From Apiospora phragmitis (Eukaryota; Ascomycota; Sordariomycetes; Amphisphaeriales; Apiosporaceae): a stretch of 64,000 nt of DNA. The stretch's first letter is position 1. Each line of letters starts with the position of its first letter. Below the pieces are notes generated by a model. It searched no databases and had not been told where the DNA came from. It was given only the letters and a program-made list of their open reading frames with translations. The DNA is taken from the NCBI GenBank assembly GCA_038363925.1, contig JAQQWL010000001.1:2108001-2172000 (forward strand), read 5' to 3'. Shown one piece after another: positions 36,589 through 49,105 of the stretch. The translations under genes were made by a program, and so were the position numbers.

Positions 36589-39500
36589 GATGGGCTGTCG
36601 CTGGCTCCGTGTTGTCCTGGCGGACAAGCACGAGTGGGTGAATTATCCGGATGCTAGCAAGGGCAGCAAACAGCAAGAGCGAAAGTGTGCTCTTCTTAGC
36701 TATGGCAACGGAGGATTAATGACACGCGGCGTGCTACGATGGACAGGTTAAGGATTCGGACGGGTGGGAGGTGAACGAAAGTCGGTTGCGTGTGCGACGT
36801 GGTATCGAATTAAGAGGCGTAGGAAACGATCGTCGCTGGGCAACAACAGACAGCCAATATGCACCTCCTGGATCGTCGAACCCAAGATAGTAGAAACGAA
36901 TGAAGAGATTAAAGAAACGATAGAGTATTAGGCTGCCAAAGCGAGTGAGGCAGGTCGAAGAGCGATAGACTACGTAGAGGAAAAGGCGAAGAAGGTGGAA
37001 AGCGTCTAGGATACTTCCAAGCCAATGTGTAAAGGAGAGTTAGAACGCTCGCACTTCTTGCCTACGACGACAGTAGACAAGAAAAAGATCACCACCAGGT
37101 TACAGAGCACCAGTAGTTGGTCCTCTTGGCTGGGTCCAGCGACTGGCATACCGCGTTCGTGATGTGGTACGGCGGGCGACTGGGACAACAGCGCACTTGC
37201 ACCAAACCCAAACGATGTATTTGCATGAGAGTATTAAGGTAAGTAAGCGCACGGCTCTAGAAGCACGCATAGCGTCGATCTGGTACAGTGGTTCTCTCCG
37301 TGGCCATGTACCTTGTCTACGGCTTGTTATTTTTCTTCTTCTTCATCATGTTTTTCTTCTTCCCTCTCATCAGGCTCTCTCCCTTTTCCCAACTGTCCAT
37401 TTAGTGGCACTCGCTGGCCAGCAAGCTCACTCACATCGTCGCAGCGGACCCGGACCCCTCGCACTCTCAGCGGAACGCCTGGGTGCCAGCTAAGTTCAAG
37501 CAGCTAAACCCAGCCCAGCCTGGTTTTGAGGCGGCTGATCCTAGGCCAGTGGTCGACACCCCTGAACGAAATTGAGACGATCCCTGGTGCACGTACATAA
37601 GCCTCCTTCTGGCCCTCCTCCACTCGGTCGGCAACCCCATGTTCTTCCATGCCCTTTTCCCAATGGCAATCCGTGTTGGTGTTTGTGCATAATAGTCAGA
37701 GCCTGCCGGCATTAGGCAGCCCCATCCTCCTGGCAAATACGAAGAGGCGAAATGGGTCCCTCCTTTGACATCCAACCGGCCGAGCCTTGATTTCGAGCGT
37801 TTCGTGAGTGGACAGAACCTCGGGTGGGCATCCATAACTGTCCGAGGTTCACCTTCATTCTTGACAATAACAAAACATGCACGCTTTCTCAAGTTAGATC
37901 ATACCTATCATACTGTACGTACGTACGTACAGCACCTCGCAATGACTTACACTGCCACACGCCCATGTCCGCGACAGTGGGCCGACTTGCCGGGGAGACC
38001 GTATCGTGACAGTTTGACAAGTCTGTTTGAGGTTGATCGAGTCAAAATTGATTCTTTATGGGAGCGAGCCCGCGAGCGACCGAAGGTTTATTAGTTATGG
38101 TATGCGAGTGTGTACTTATTAGAGGAGTAATGACATAATATTCAATGGTTTGGGACCATGCGCTATGCTGCTGCATTTTTAGGTGTATAAGTTGCATTCG
38201 GTTCCAGCCATCGATGAACTGTCCCTCCCTCCTCCACATATCTCATGTAGTACTGTAGGAATTGGATGTTATGTAAACGAATAGCTTCAGAGTACCTACA
38301 TACACGGCGTCTAGATAATTTAGATTCCATTTGATGCTGCTCTAAAAGATATGCTCCCACGTCTGCCTTGCGGCTTCACGATACACTACTAGATGCTCGA
38401 GTCAGTATGCTTTCCTGGTCCCAACCTCCAACTCTTCTACAGGGCCGTCAAAGGTATGCTCAAAAATGTTGGCTCTCTGAGCGTAGCTAGTCGCCGATCC
38501 CCTACATGGTGTCGCCTTCACCGTGTTTTCTGGGCAGTAAGCCACCTGCCACCTAGGCCGATGCGCACGTTTGGTATCTGAAGGCTGGTCGCCTTTGGCG
38601 TTGAGATTGATGCTCGTGGGATGTACTTCGCTAGCCGCAAAATGTCCCTGCAAAAACCCAGTAGATGCAAGAACGGCACTTGGGATGTCACTTGGAATGT
38701 CACAATACTATCTTTCACCGTTAGGCCAGACAAACTATGGGGGCCCGTACCGAACGGGCTGCATGGGATTAGTATGTGATGTGATATGGCCAGATGGGTA
38801 TATCTCGATAACTTTGTTCGGCTCTCGCCATATATCGTGGTACAGCATTCTACGGGGGCTGGGGTACTCTGATCGATCAGCGACGTGCAATGCAGATCAT
38901 TTTCGTTCGTATGTTGATTGACGGACAGAACTTGGACGTGTCTCGAATCTACTATCCAATGATTGCATTCTACATGGCTGCATGTATTCATCAATGTCGG
39001 ACAAGTCGAGATTGTGCACGGTGTGAAGTCCGTATCGAATTCCGTAGCAGTTATACACACCCGCCTGAACCGCCCAATTCAAGGTTCGCCGCGGACCCCT
39101 CGATGCAAATCCAGGGTGCACTTGCACTGTGGTGCAACTTCGGACAGTTGAGTTGAGGTCGTGCGGCGTCCAGCTCGGAACGTGCAGTCACGCTAACTTG
39201 CACCATAACGGCAAGACGCGTCAGAGAAGTAGGAGCAGCTAGTAGGTGGGAAACCGAGTGCGATGACTTGCTTGCATTCGTATTGCAATGCATTTGAACA
39301 GTGAAAGGCCAGTCTGGTGACTGCAGTGATCAGCAAAGTCGCCCAGAGAATTCTCTGCTCTGCGCACCAGCCGGTAAGAAGCCCCTGAAAAGCATGTTGT
39401 CATCGTCCGATCGGGGAACAAGGATATCGACACACTTTTTGGGAACCGTCTCCTGGGAACGTATCTGTTCTGGAACTCTCGAGTCCCAGTTTCTTTTCTT

Positions 39501-40497
39501 GGACTGTGGGCGCCTACGAGGCTAAGCTAAGCCCCCGGCCCCCGCCGTCAAAACTGAAGGATGTCCCTGCGCAAAGTACATGCAGAACTTTTTGGAAAAC
39601 AGTCGTCGTCTGGTCCAACAAGAAGGACTGAGTCAATCTGAAGATGGCTGGGGACGTTTATTTCGAGAGCCCGTCCGGTCTGAACATTGATGTGCGTATG
39701 CAACGAGAAAACAGAAAACAGAAAACCAAACGAGTCTCGGGTCTCTCACCACTACGACGTGCTGCAAGGTCATGTCGTGTTTGCGTGCAGGCTTGTATCC
39801 TAGACAGGTACTTGGCGGGCACTTGTGACTTATTATTAGGTGGCAGTCGGAGCCTACTTTTACTTGGAATTGAGCGTACCCTCCCGGCGCCCCGGGGCTT
39901 ATACGAAGTGGGCGTAGATCCGGCCATCCCAGTTCAGGTTCAGGTGCCCAGCAGGGGTACGACTCTCCCACCTCTCAGTTCGTATGCGCGAAACTGCATC
40001 TTTGGCCCTTTTCGCCCGCCGTATCCAAATAGCCTGGACGCTGCCCCAGGGAACCTCCCGAGAAAACAGTCCCTATTCCAGTAGCACTGGAAAGCCAGCG
40101 ATATCTTGTAGCTTGATCGATATCCATTTTGCACATCATCAACAAGAGGGAAAACGTTTGGGATAGCTTCAACACTGCTTTCTCTCTCGTGGTCTTGTGG
40201 CTTTTCCTCCTTCACTTCCTCTTCCCCTCACATTCGCTTTTGTATCTGTATACACTCTGCACATTCGCTAGCACCGCCTACTTAATTACAGCCAGTCTTT
40301 TGGGGTGACTTCTTGGTAATATCATAGCAAGGGGCATTCGAACAACTGCACGCAAGCTGGCCTTTTCATTTGGTCCAGCCATTAACTAATACACCCTAAG
40401 TCGTATCACAAGCCGTATCACCGACTGACCGGGGCTTACTGTCAACGACAATATCGGAGAGTGATCAAGAGCGCCAGTCTCTGGCCATCTCTTCATC
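36589..40497. other. Shared upstream region of the class VII / class V chitin synthase pair
   Basis: A 3.9 kb region between the two divergent start codons. No open frame has a recognisable domain; the longest (38518-39060 minus, 180 codons) looks like chance. A palindromic (ACGT)n word is at 37915-37930, and a pyrimidine-rich stretch at 37323-37395. Such a long spacer can hold two promoters with long 5' UTRs, as is common for morphogenesis genes. Confidence 0.6.
37915..37930. repeat. (TACG)4 palindromic repeat
   Basis: GTACGTACGTACGTAC, a self-complementary tetranucleotide run in the middle of the shared chitin synthase promoter region. It can form a cruciform or act as a dyad binding site; function unknown. 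Confidence 0.8.
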
Positions 40498-43400
40498 ATG
40501 GCTCTGAATCTGCCCCAGGGCGGCAGCGGAGGGGCCCATACCCAGCCTTCGCTGCCCTCGCTGCCGGCCCATCTGCAGTCAGACACCCATATCACAGCAC
40601 ATTTGGCCAGTCGTTTCCATGTGTCTGTACCGACTGCACGACTTGCTTCTCACGCCATAATCTCGCTCAACACATATACGTCGTCAACCAAGGGTCTCGA
40701 TGGCGGCAAAGAGGGCAGTGCCATGGCTGCTGCCGAGGATATGGCAGAGCGGGCCTTCATTCGGCTCGGACACCGTTCCGAGAACCAGGCCATTCTCTTC
40801 CTGTACGTCATGCAAAAATGTGTAAACTATAGGATATCTGCTGACCTGCTTCCAAAGTGGTGAATCCGGTTCTGGAAAGACGACGATCCGCGCCCATATC
40901 CTGACGGCATTGCTGAACAAATCCTCGACGCCCCTCTCGACGAAGGTCTCCCTGGCCGCCTACGTGTTCGATTCGCTCACCACCACAAAGACGGCCACCA
41001 CCCCGACTGCTTCCAAGGCTGGACTTTTCTACGAACTCCAGTATGATACCGCGTCGACTACGAACCCCTTGTTGATTGGTGGAAAGCTTCTGGACCATCG
41101 TCTGGAGAGAAGCAGAATCGCCGAGGTCCCCACGGGCGAGCGTAACTTCCATGTTCTCTACTATCTCATGGCCGGAACGAGTGAGGCTGAAAAAACCCAT
41201 CTCGGTATCGATACTCCAAGAGATGCTGCGGGACAACGCAGGTGGAAATATCTGGGCCATCCCACGCAACTTAAAGTAGGAATCAACGATGTCGAAGGAT
41301 TTCAGCTCTTCAAGACTGCTTTGCGCAAGCTCGAGTTTCCTCGGGGCGAGATTGCCGAGATCTGCCAGATTCTGGCCTGTATCCTGCACATCGGCCAGCT
41401 TGAATTTGAGACGACCTCGAGCACAACCGCCACAGGAGATGACAGTGGTGGCTTCTCTCATGAGGGTGGTCAAATGGTGACGTCCGTCAAGAATAAGGAT
41501 GTATTGGGCATCATTGCGGCTTTCCTGGGTGTAAGCGCACCAGATCTCCAGACGACAATGGGCTACAAAACCAAGATGATTCATCGCGAGAGGGTGACGG
41601 TCATGTTGGATCCCAACGGCGCCCGCGCCAATGCTGATGAGCTGGCTCGCACTCTTTACTCTCTGCTGGTTGCTCATGTTATTGAAACCATCAACCAGAA
41701 GATTTGCGCTCCTGAAGAGTCCATCTCCAACACGGTCTCCATTGTTGATTTCCCCGGCTTTTCTCAGCAGTCGTCCACTGGCTCGGCCCTTGACCAGCTC
41801 CTCAACAACGCTGCATGTGAGTCGCTATACAACCAGGCTCTTCAAAACTTCTTCGACCGCAAGGCCGACCTGCTAGAGACGGAAGAGGTCGCGGTAGCTG
41901 CCACGAGCTACTTTGACAACTCCGATGCTGTCAAGGGTCTGCTTAAACCTGCAAACGGTCTGCTCAGCATTCTCGATGACCAGACCCGCCGACACCGTAC
42001 CGATATGCAGCTTCTCGAAAGCTTCCGCAAGCGATTCGAGGGGAAGAACCCATCGGTCACTGTGAGCTCAGCCCAGGCCAAACTGCCCGGCAGCAATTTC
42101 TTCACCGAGAACACTGCTGCTACCTTTACCGTTCGACACTTCGCAGGGGAGGTCGAGTATCCAATCAAGGGACTCGTAGAGGAGAATGGCGAGATCATCT
42201 CGGGTGACTTGATGAATCTAGTCAACTCGTCCAAGAGCGAGTTTGTCTCGCGTCTGTTCGGCCAAGAGGCTCTTCAAGCCGTCATGCACCCACAGGAGCG
42301 TACCACTGTCATGCAGGCATCGGTCAGCTCCAAGCCTATGCGCGCCCCGAGTGTCATGTCCCGTAAGACGGGCAGGACTGCGCGCTCAACCCGCATACGC
42401 CGACAAGACTCTGACGAGTTTGGCAGTGATGGGGACGCTCGCCCTGAGACCAGGGGTGGCGAACCGAGGAAGTCGAGTCGCGTCTCGGAACAGGGTGCTT
42501 CTGGTCAGTTCTTGGCCTCTCTGGAGAACGTAAAGCAGTCCATTACGGCACCAAACACCAATATGTATTTCGTGTTCTGCTTGAAGCCTAACGATCGACG
42601 TATCGCAAACCAGTTTGACAGCAAATGTGTTCGCACCCAAGTGCAAACGTTTGGTATTGCCGAGATCAGCCAACGTCTACGAGCTGCCGACTTCAGTCTG
42701 TTCTTGCCTTTCGGCGAGTTTTTGGGTCTCGCAGACGCCGATACCATCCTCGTTGGGAGTGAGCGGGAAAAGACAGAGATGGCAGTCCACGATCGACAGT
42801 GGCCCAGCAACGAAGTGTTGATTGGGTCGACTGGCGTGTTCCTCAGTGAGCGTTGCTGGATGGAAATTGCCCAGCTCGGTGACGGTGTATCAGCATCTGG
42901 CCGCGGCTATCCTTCGGAAGCTGGTGACGGCATAACGCCATCTCCTGGGGACCTACCTTTCGGCGCTTCCAAGGAACGGCTCCTACACTCAATAGGCAAC
43001 ACCCCGCAGTATAACGACAAGAGCAGAACGGGTTACTTCGGCGCCGCAGATGCCGATACCCGCTCGGAGGCGGGTGTCTCTGCCTTCGGCGGCGGCGATA
43101 TGTTCAAAAACCTCGATACCAGAGAGCAGATGGCCGAGCGAGGCAACGAGAAGTCCCTGGTAGAGGTTGAGGAATATAAAGACAGCCCATCACGCAAGCG
43201 CTGGGTCTTTGTTACATATGCCTTGACCTGGTTCATCCCGGAGTTTTTGATCAGATGGTGCGGCATGCCTCGCAAAGATGTCCGCCAGGCCTGGAGAGAA
43301 AAGCTGGCTATCAACATGATGATCTGGCTCAGCTGTCTTATCGCTGCATTCTTCATCATCCTCTTCCCCATGTTGATCTGCCCCAAGCAGAATGTCTACA

Positions 43401-46263
43401 GCCCGGAAGAACTGACCTCGTACAACGGAAAGGATGGCGCTGCCGCTTATGTCGCTATTCGCGGGCAGGTCTTTGATCTCGGCGAGTTTTCTCAACATCA
43501 CTACCCGCCTTTCGTGACAGACAAGGCCTTGAAGAAATACGCTGGGCTTGATGCTACGGGCATCTTCCCCGTTCAAGTTTCGGCCCTGTGTCAAGGAGTG
43601 GATGGTAGAGTCGATCCTGCTGTGCAACTCGATTACAAGACTGTTAACGAAACCGGCCAAACTGATGTCCCTGACTTAACTCAAGACTTGAATTGGAAAT
43701 ATCACGACTTCCGATATAGCTCAGATCTTTACCAACCCGACTGGTTCTACGAGAAGATGGTTATTATGAAGGCGAACTGGAAAAAGGGCAACGTCGGTTA
43801 CTCACCCAAATACGTCTCTACTCTTGCGGACAAAAAGCAGCTCATGGCCATGCTCAACGGCCGAGTCTACGACTTGACAAAGTATGACATGGGCGGTCGG
43901 ACCGTTGCCGGCCCTAAAGGGGCTGACCTCCCGACAGACCCTCAGGTCATTGACTTCATGCTTCCCCTTGTGGTCGATCTCTTCCGGGGCAGATCCGGAC
44001 AAGACATCACCAAGGCATGGGACGCCTTGGCCATGGACGCGGGTATGCGCCAGCGAATGCAGCTGTGTCTGGACAACCTCTTCTACGTAGGAGACGTGGA
44101 TACCAGAAACTCGGTCCGCTGTCAGTTTGCCGACTACCTCATTCTCGCTGTCTCTATCATGCTGTGTACCATCATCGGTTTCAAGTTCTTGGCGGCTCTT
44201 CAATTCGGCGGCAAGAACATTCCGGAAGACCTGGACAAATTCGTCATGTGTCAGATTCCTGCCTATACCGAAGATGAGGACTCGCTCCGCCGTGCCATTG
44301 ATTCGGCTGCCCGTATGCGATACGACGACAAGCGCAAACTTCTCGTCGTTGTTTGTGACGGTATGATTATCGGTCAGGGCAACGACCGTCCCACCCCGCG
44401 CATCGTGCTGGACATTCTCGGCGTCTCCGAGTCCGTCGACCCGGAGCCTCTTAGCTTCGAGTCTCTCGGAGAAGGTCTCAAGCAGCACAACATGGGCAAA
44501 GTCTACTCCGGTCTCTACGAGGTTCAGGGTCATATTGTGCCTTTCCTGGTTATCGTCAAGGTTGGCAAGCCGTCTGAAGTCTCCCGTCCTGGTAACCGTG
44601 GTAAGCGAGACTCGCAGATGGTCATCATGCGCTTCCTCAACCGCGTCCACTACAACCTTGCCATGAGCCCCCTGGAACTGGAAATGTATCACCAAATCCG
44701 CAATATTATCGGCGTCAACCCAACGTTCTACGAGTTCTTGTTCGGAATTGACGCTGATACGGTGGTCGCACAAGATTCAGCAAGCCGCATGGTTTCCGCG
44801 TTCCTGGATGACACGAGGCTCCTCGCCTGCTGCGGTGAAACCGCCCTCACCAACGCCAAGGCCTCTTTTGTTACTATGATTCAAGTGTACGAGTACTACA
44901 TTTCCCACAACCTGGCGAAGGCTTTCGAGAGCTTGTTCGGCAGTGTCACCTGTTTGCCCGGTTGTTTCTCCATGTACCGTATCCGTGCTGCCGAGACCGG
45001 AAAGCCGTTGTTTGTGAGCAAGGAAGTTGTGGAAGCCTATTCCACCATTCGTGTCGATACGCTGCACATGAAGAACTTGCTGCATCTCGGTGAGGATCGA
45101 TACTTGACCACGCTTCTCCTCAAGTACCACGCCAAGTACAAGACCAAGTATATCTTCGCCGCCCATGCCTGGACAGTCGCTCCCGATTCCTGGGCCGTCT
45201 TCCTGTCCCAGCGTCGACGATGGATCAACTCGACGGTGCACAACCTGATGGAACTGATGCCTCTTGGCGAGCTTTGCGGTTTCTGCTGCTTCAGTATGCG
45301 TTTCATCGTCTTCGTCGACTTGCTCTCCACCATTGTGCAACCCGTCACTATCGCTTACATCGTCTACCTTATCGTCCTGGTCGTCACCAAGGCCACCGTC
45401 ATCCCTATCACGGCTTTCGTCATGCTGGGTGCCATTTACGGTCTGCAAGCCATCATCTTCATTGTGCGCCGCAAGTGGGAGATGATCGGATGGATGATTC
45501 TTTACGTCATTGCCGTTCCCGTCTTCTCGTTCGCGCTGCCTCTGTACGCCTTCTGGCACATGGACGATTTCTCCTGGGGTAACACGCGTGTGGTTACTGG
45601 TGAGAAGGGTAAGAAGGTCGTTGTTACCGACGAGGGCAAGTTCGACCCGGCCTCCATCCCGCGTAAGAAGTGGGAGGAGTACCAGGCCGAGCTCTGGGAC
45701 GCCCAGACTGCCCGCGACGATGCGCGCTCCGAGATTTCAGGCTACAGCTACACCACCAAGCACCACCAGGCCGCCATGTCCGAGTACGGCGGCGGCGGTA
45801 GCCACAACGGCTCTTCATACGGGCAGATCCCGCCCTACGATGTCAAGAGCATGATGGGCGGAGCAGGAGGCCTGGGCGCTGGCGGCCATATGTCGCGTAT
45901 GTCGCTGGCTCCCTCGGACATGATGGCCGGCGGCAACCGCATGAGCCAGTTCGGCGGGTCCCAGTTCATGGGCAACCAGGAGATGGAGATGTCGAACCTG
46001 TCGGGCCTGCCCAGCGACGACGCCCTCCTAGCCGAGATCCGCGAGATCCTGCGGACGGCCGACCTGATGACGGTCACGAAGAAGGGCATCAAGCAGGAGC
46101 TGGAGAGGAGGTTTGGCATGCCGCTCGACGCAAGGAGGGCATACATTAACAGCGGTAAGTTTCATTTCCCCACCTCCGCACACATTGAAAACTTGTCAAG
46201 GATGAACCTTTTACTGACTTGTATTTAATAGCTACCGAGGCTCTGTTGTCGGGTCAATTGTAG
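40498..46263 (+). CDS. Class V chitin synthase with myosin motor domain (CsmA/ChsV type)
   Basis: Large, intact chitin synthase of 1877 residues. Exons are 40498-40802, 40858-46154 and 46232-46263. The N-terminal myosin-like motor carries the ATP-binding P-loop GESGSGKT at residues 103-110, directly after the first intron, plus ALTRTLY-type and SIVDFPGF motor motifs (the latter near 41740). Membrane spans follow at about 883-905 and 918-945, then a cytochrome-b5-like domain (from about 947), a further span near 1195, and the family-2 transferase domain with [20 protein letters not shown] (about 1229), DAD at 1400-1402, [12 protein letters not shown] and QRRRW at 1553-1557. Several C-terminal spans and a DEK_C domain close the protein. 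In relatives the motor moves along actin and places the enzyme at hyphal tips; loss weakens the wall. It diverges from the class VII gene, the known CsmA/CsmB arrangement. Confidence 0.96.
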
Positions 46264-46904
46264 AAAGAAATACTTTGATCTCGAAAACATATTTCCCTTC
46301 CCCTTTCGTCGTCGATTCAAGCGTGGGTCGGAGCATCAAACCAATCTGGGATATTCATTTTTTATATAATATAATGGCACGTTGCATATGCTGGGCAATC
46401 GGCAGAGAAAAACTTATCACGGGATTTAACAACACATAAATGACATTGGATATGTGTCGGGATTGATTGCGACCTGTCTTTCTCTTTTGGCGGTTACCAA
46501 AAAAAGAAGAAGAGTATGTGATGAGGCAGGTTGATACGTGTTTGTGTATGTGTCGAAAAGAGAAGGGGAAGCAGAAAAGGGTTATTAACACATGTCCTAT
46601 CATAGCATAATCAGTGGCGAATCCCACCATGGAAGAGAGAGAGTTCGGTACAGCTGCGGACTCCTTTCACTGGTTGGATCTAGCTGTGTGTGTGTGTGTG
46701 TGATGGTATGGCGTTCTATTGCGGTTTTGTTGGATACTTAGGTTCGGACGAGTAAATACATTATTTTGAACAAATATTCCTGATACTCTTCATTACATTG
46801 ACGACTTAATCCAAACGCATATAAGTTTTATACGATAACGGTTTGTTATCACAGGTATATTTATTATTATAGCATGATATAATAGTAATCCAGAAATCCC
46901 TAAC
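46264..46904. other. Intergenic, convergent 3' regions
   Basis: About 640 AT-rich bases between the class V chitin synthase and the glutathione transferase, likely both 3' UTRs. A GT microsatellite at 46684-46701 is the only notable element. Confidence 0.55.
46684..46701. repeat. GT dinucleotide microsatellite
   Basis: An (TG)n run of about nine units in the 3' region of the class V chitin synthase gene. Confidence 0.85.
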
Positions 46905-48325
46905 CTAGTTCTTGGCCGCCGCCGCCGCCACGGCCGGCACCTCCTCGTCGAGGGGCAGGATGTCGGGCACGGGCCCGACGGGCGTGATGGAGGGCGGGTT
47001 GATCTGGGTGTGGCTCTTGGTGTAGTGGTTCTTGATGTGCAGGAAGTTGGTCGTGTCGCCGAAGGCGGCGGCGTGTTTCCAGTATAGGTTGCGCATCCAG
47101 CGGTGCGTCGCCGGGTAGCCCGAGCGGATGTCGCGCAGGTTGCACTTGAAGTGCTGGACGTAGACGGGGTCGAAGCGGATCAGGGTCACGAACAGGCGGA
47201 TGTCGGTCTCGGTGAGGCGGTCGCCGAAGTAGAAGGGGCCCTGGGTTTCCTCGGCCAAGTGCTTCTCGACGCGGTCGAGGGCCTCGAAGAGGCGCACAAC
47301 GTTGCGCTCGTAGGCCTCCTGGGTGGTGGCGAAGCCGCTCTTGTAGACGCCGTTGTTGATCAAATCGTACGTCCACTCGCCGACCTCGTCGATGTCCTTC
47401 CTGAGGTCCTCGGGGTACAGGTCGAGCTTCTTGCCAGCACTATCAGGAGGCAGTTGGTCGTCGAAGGCGTTGCCGAGCATGCGCAGGATCTCGGAGCTCT
47501 CGTTGCTCACGATGGTCTGGGCCACCTTGTCGTACAGCACGGGCACGGTGAAGCGCGCGGCGTAGGCCTTGTCGACGCTGAAGTAGAGGTCGCGCAGGTG
47601 GGTGAAGCCGGCGTGCAGGGGGTCGGGGACGACGTTGTCGCCGGCGGCGTCGGTGTCTTCGGGGGTCGGGAAGCGCCAGCCTGTGTTTTGTTCGAGATCT
47701 TAGTACTTTAAACTATGCTAGCTAGTCGGTATCAGGGGGTAGGTGGGCAATAGTCAAGTATACGCACCCTTCTCGCCCATGTGCCAGTGCACGACCGAGT
47801 AGCTGATGTAGTCCTCGAGTCCCTTGAGCTTCCGCGCGATCAGGGTCCGGTGGGCCCAGGGGCAGGCGTACGAGACGTAGAGGTGGTAGCGGCCCTTCTC
47901 GGCCGGGAACTTGGCGCCGGGCTCATTGCTGACCCGGTCGCGGAAGGCGCTGGTCTGGCGCTTGAACTCGCCGCTCTTGTCGCCGGGCTTGACCCATTGC
48001 GTGATGTTGCGGGCGCCGGAAGAAGACTACATATTTTCAAGATAAATGGTCTGCATAAGTACTTGCTTGCGGGCGTGTGACTGGCCAATGGCATGTAGCC
48101 AAGGAAGGAAATGAAAGCGAGAAGAAGGAACAACAAGAGGTACTTCTCAGATTGGGGACTTACCATTCCGATCTGAGACTTGTGTAGCAGCAAAGATGCA
48201 GCTGAAACTGGTGTAGGACGGGTCGATAGAGCTCTACGTTGGACAGCCGATACTGATGCAGACGAAGATATAGATATAGTCTTATAGATCGATTGGACCC
48301 GAGGGACGAGTCTGCTAGAGTTCAT
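46905..48325 (-). CDS. Omega-class / ECM4-type glutathione transferase (glutathionyl-hydroquinone reductase family)
   Basis: 398 residues in three exons (48325-48164, 48026-47768, 47680-46905). The thioredoxin-like N-domain contains YACPWAHR with catalytic Cys109, the signature of omega-like GSTs and of glutathionyl-hydroquinone reductases (yeast ECM4/GTO, bacterial YqjG). These enzymes reduce glutathionyl adducts of quinones and related compounds using a Cys nucleophile. The second half is the all-helical GST C-domain: VGEWTYDLINNGVYKSGFAT, LTETDIRLFVTLIRFDPVYV and FKCNLRDIRSGYPA. The first exon encodes an Arg/Ser-rich, acid-free start (RLVPRVQSIYKTISISSS) that looks like a mitochondrial presequence, so a mitochondrial form is likely. 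If translation starts at the internal Met54, a cytosolic form could also exist. The frame is intact. Confidence 0.92.
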
Positions 48326-49105
48326 CGGTCTGGGAAGCTTGGATGGCGGGATGAGGGGTTCGGTTTTAGGAGGAGGGAGCTGGTGATGCGGGCCGGACGG
48401 TTACGATAGCTTATATATACTTCCAATTGTGTAGACAACTCAACCTGCACTTATTGGACTGACTTCCTATCAATTGCCTTGGTCACGCTATATACCCCTT
48501 GGACCTTTACTTAGTAGAAGCTTATAAAAAGTGGCTGCCGGGTGCTTTGTAATGACTCTCGTGGCAGTTTTAGTACTCTCAATGTTTACAAAACAGAAAA
48601 TGACGAACCAATGGTGACGTAAAAGAGGCCGTGGTGGGGGTATATCCTTGCTTGCTCATGCTGACTGGCATTCATGTAAGTCATCAGTAATAGAATGGCA
48701 GAATGGATTAGCACCAACAGGTGGGGGACATGCAGCCGTGGCTTTCAGCCATCTCTAGAACCCACTCGCCTTGTTAGTCAACCAACCCGCTTTCTCATCT
48801 CTGCATTCTACGGATGTTGCCATTCTGAATAGTGAAGGTACCGTAGTGAGCATTGATCAATTGAACATCGTTGTCTAAGTAAAGTACTTCTGCTTCTGCC
48901 TCAATTCAACTCGACTTATCGCTTATTGTCCCTACTATCCTCATGTGCCATGCCAATGCCTGTAATAGACATACATATTCTTGAGTAGCAAAATCTACCA
49001 GCGACGGACTTTCTTCATGTCCTCTGCTCGGCCAAAAACTTCTAATCTTCGCTGCCGCGTAGCACGGTGTACGTACAGAATGCCATCCGCTTTTTCTCAA
49101 GTCCT
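48326..49105. other. Intergenic region between UBA1 3' end and GST start
   Basis: 780 bases holding the GST promoter and the UBA1 3' UTR. No gene or notable repeat seen. Confidence 0.5.

Noticed and set aside
38518..39060. 180-codon minus-strand open frame in the chitin synthase spacer
   Set aside because: No recognisable domain, no good start context, and overlapping similar-size frames on the other strand; likely chance.
43802..44773. 323-codon open frame antisense to the class V chitin synthase
   Set aside because: It overlaps the highly conserved catalytic region of a clear gene and has no domain; codon bias of the sense gene explains it.
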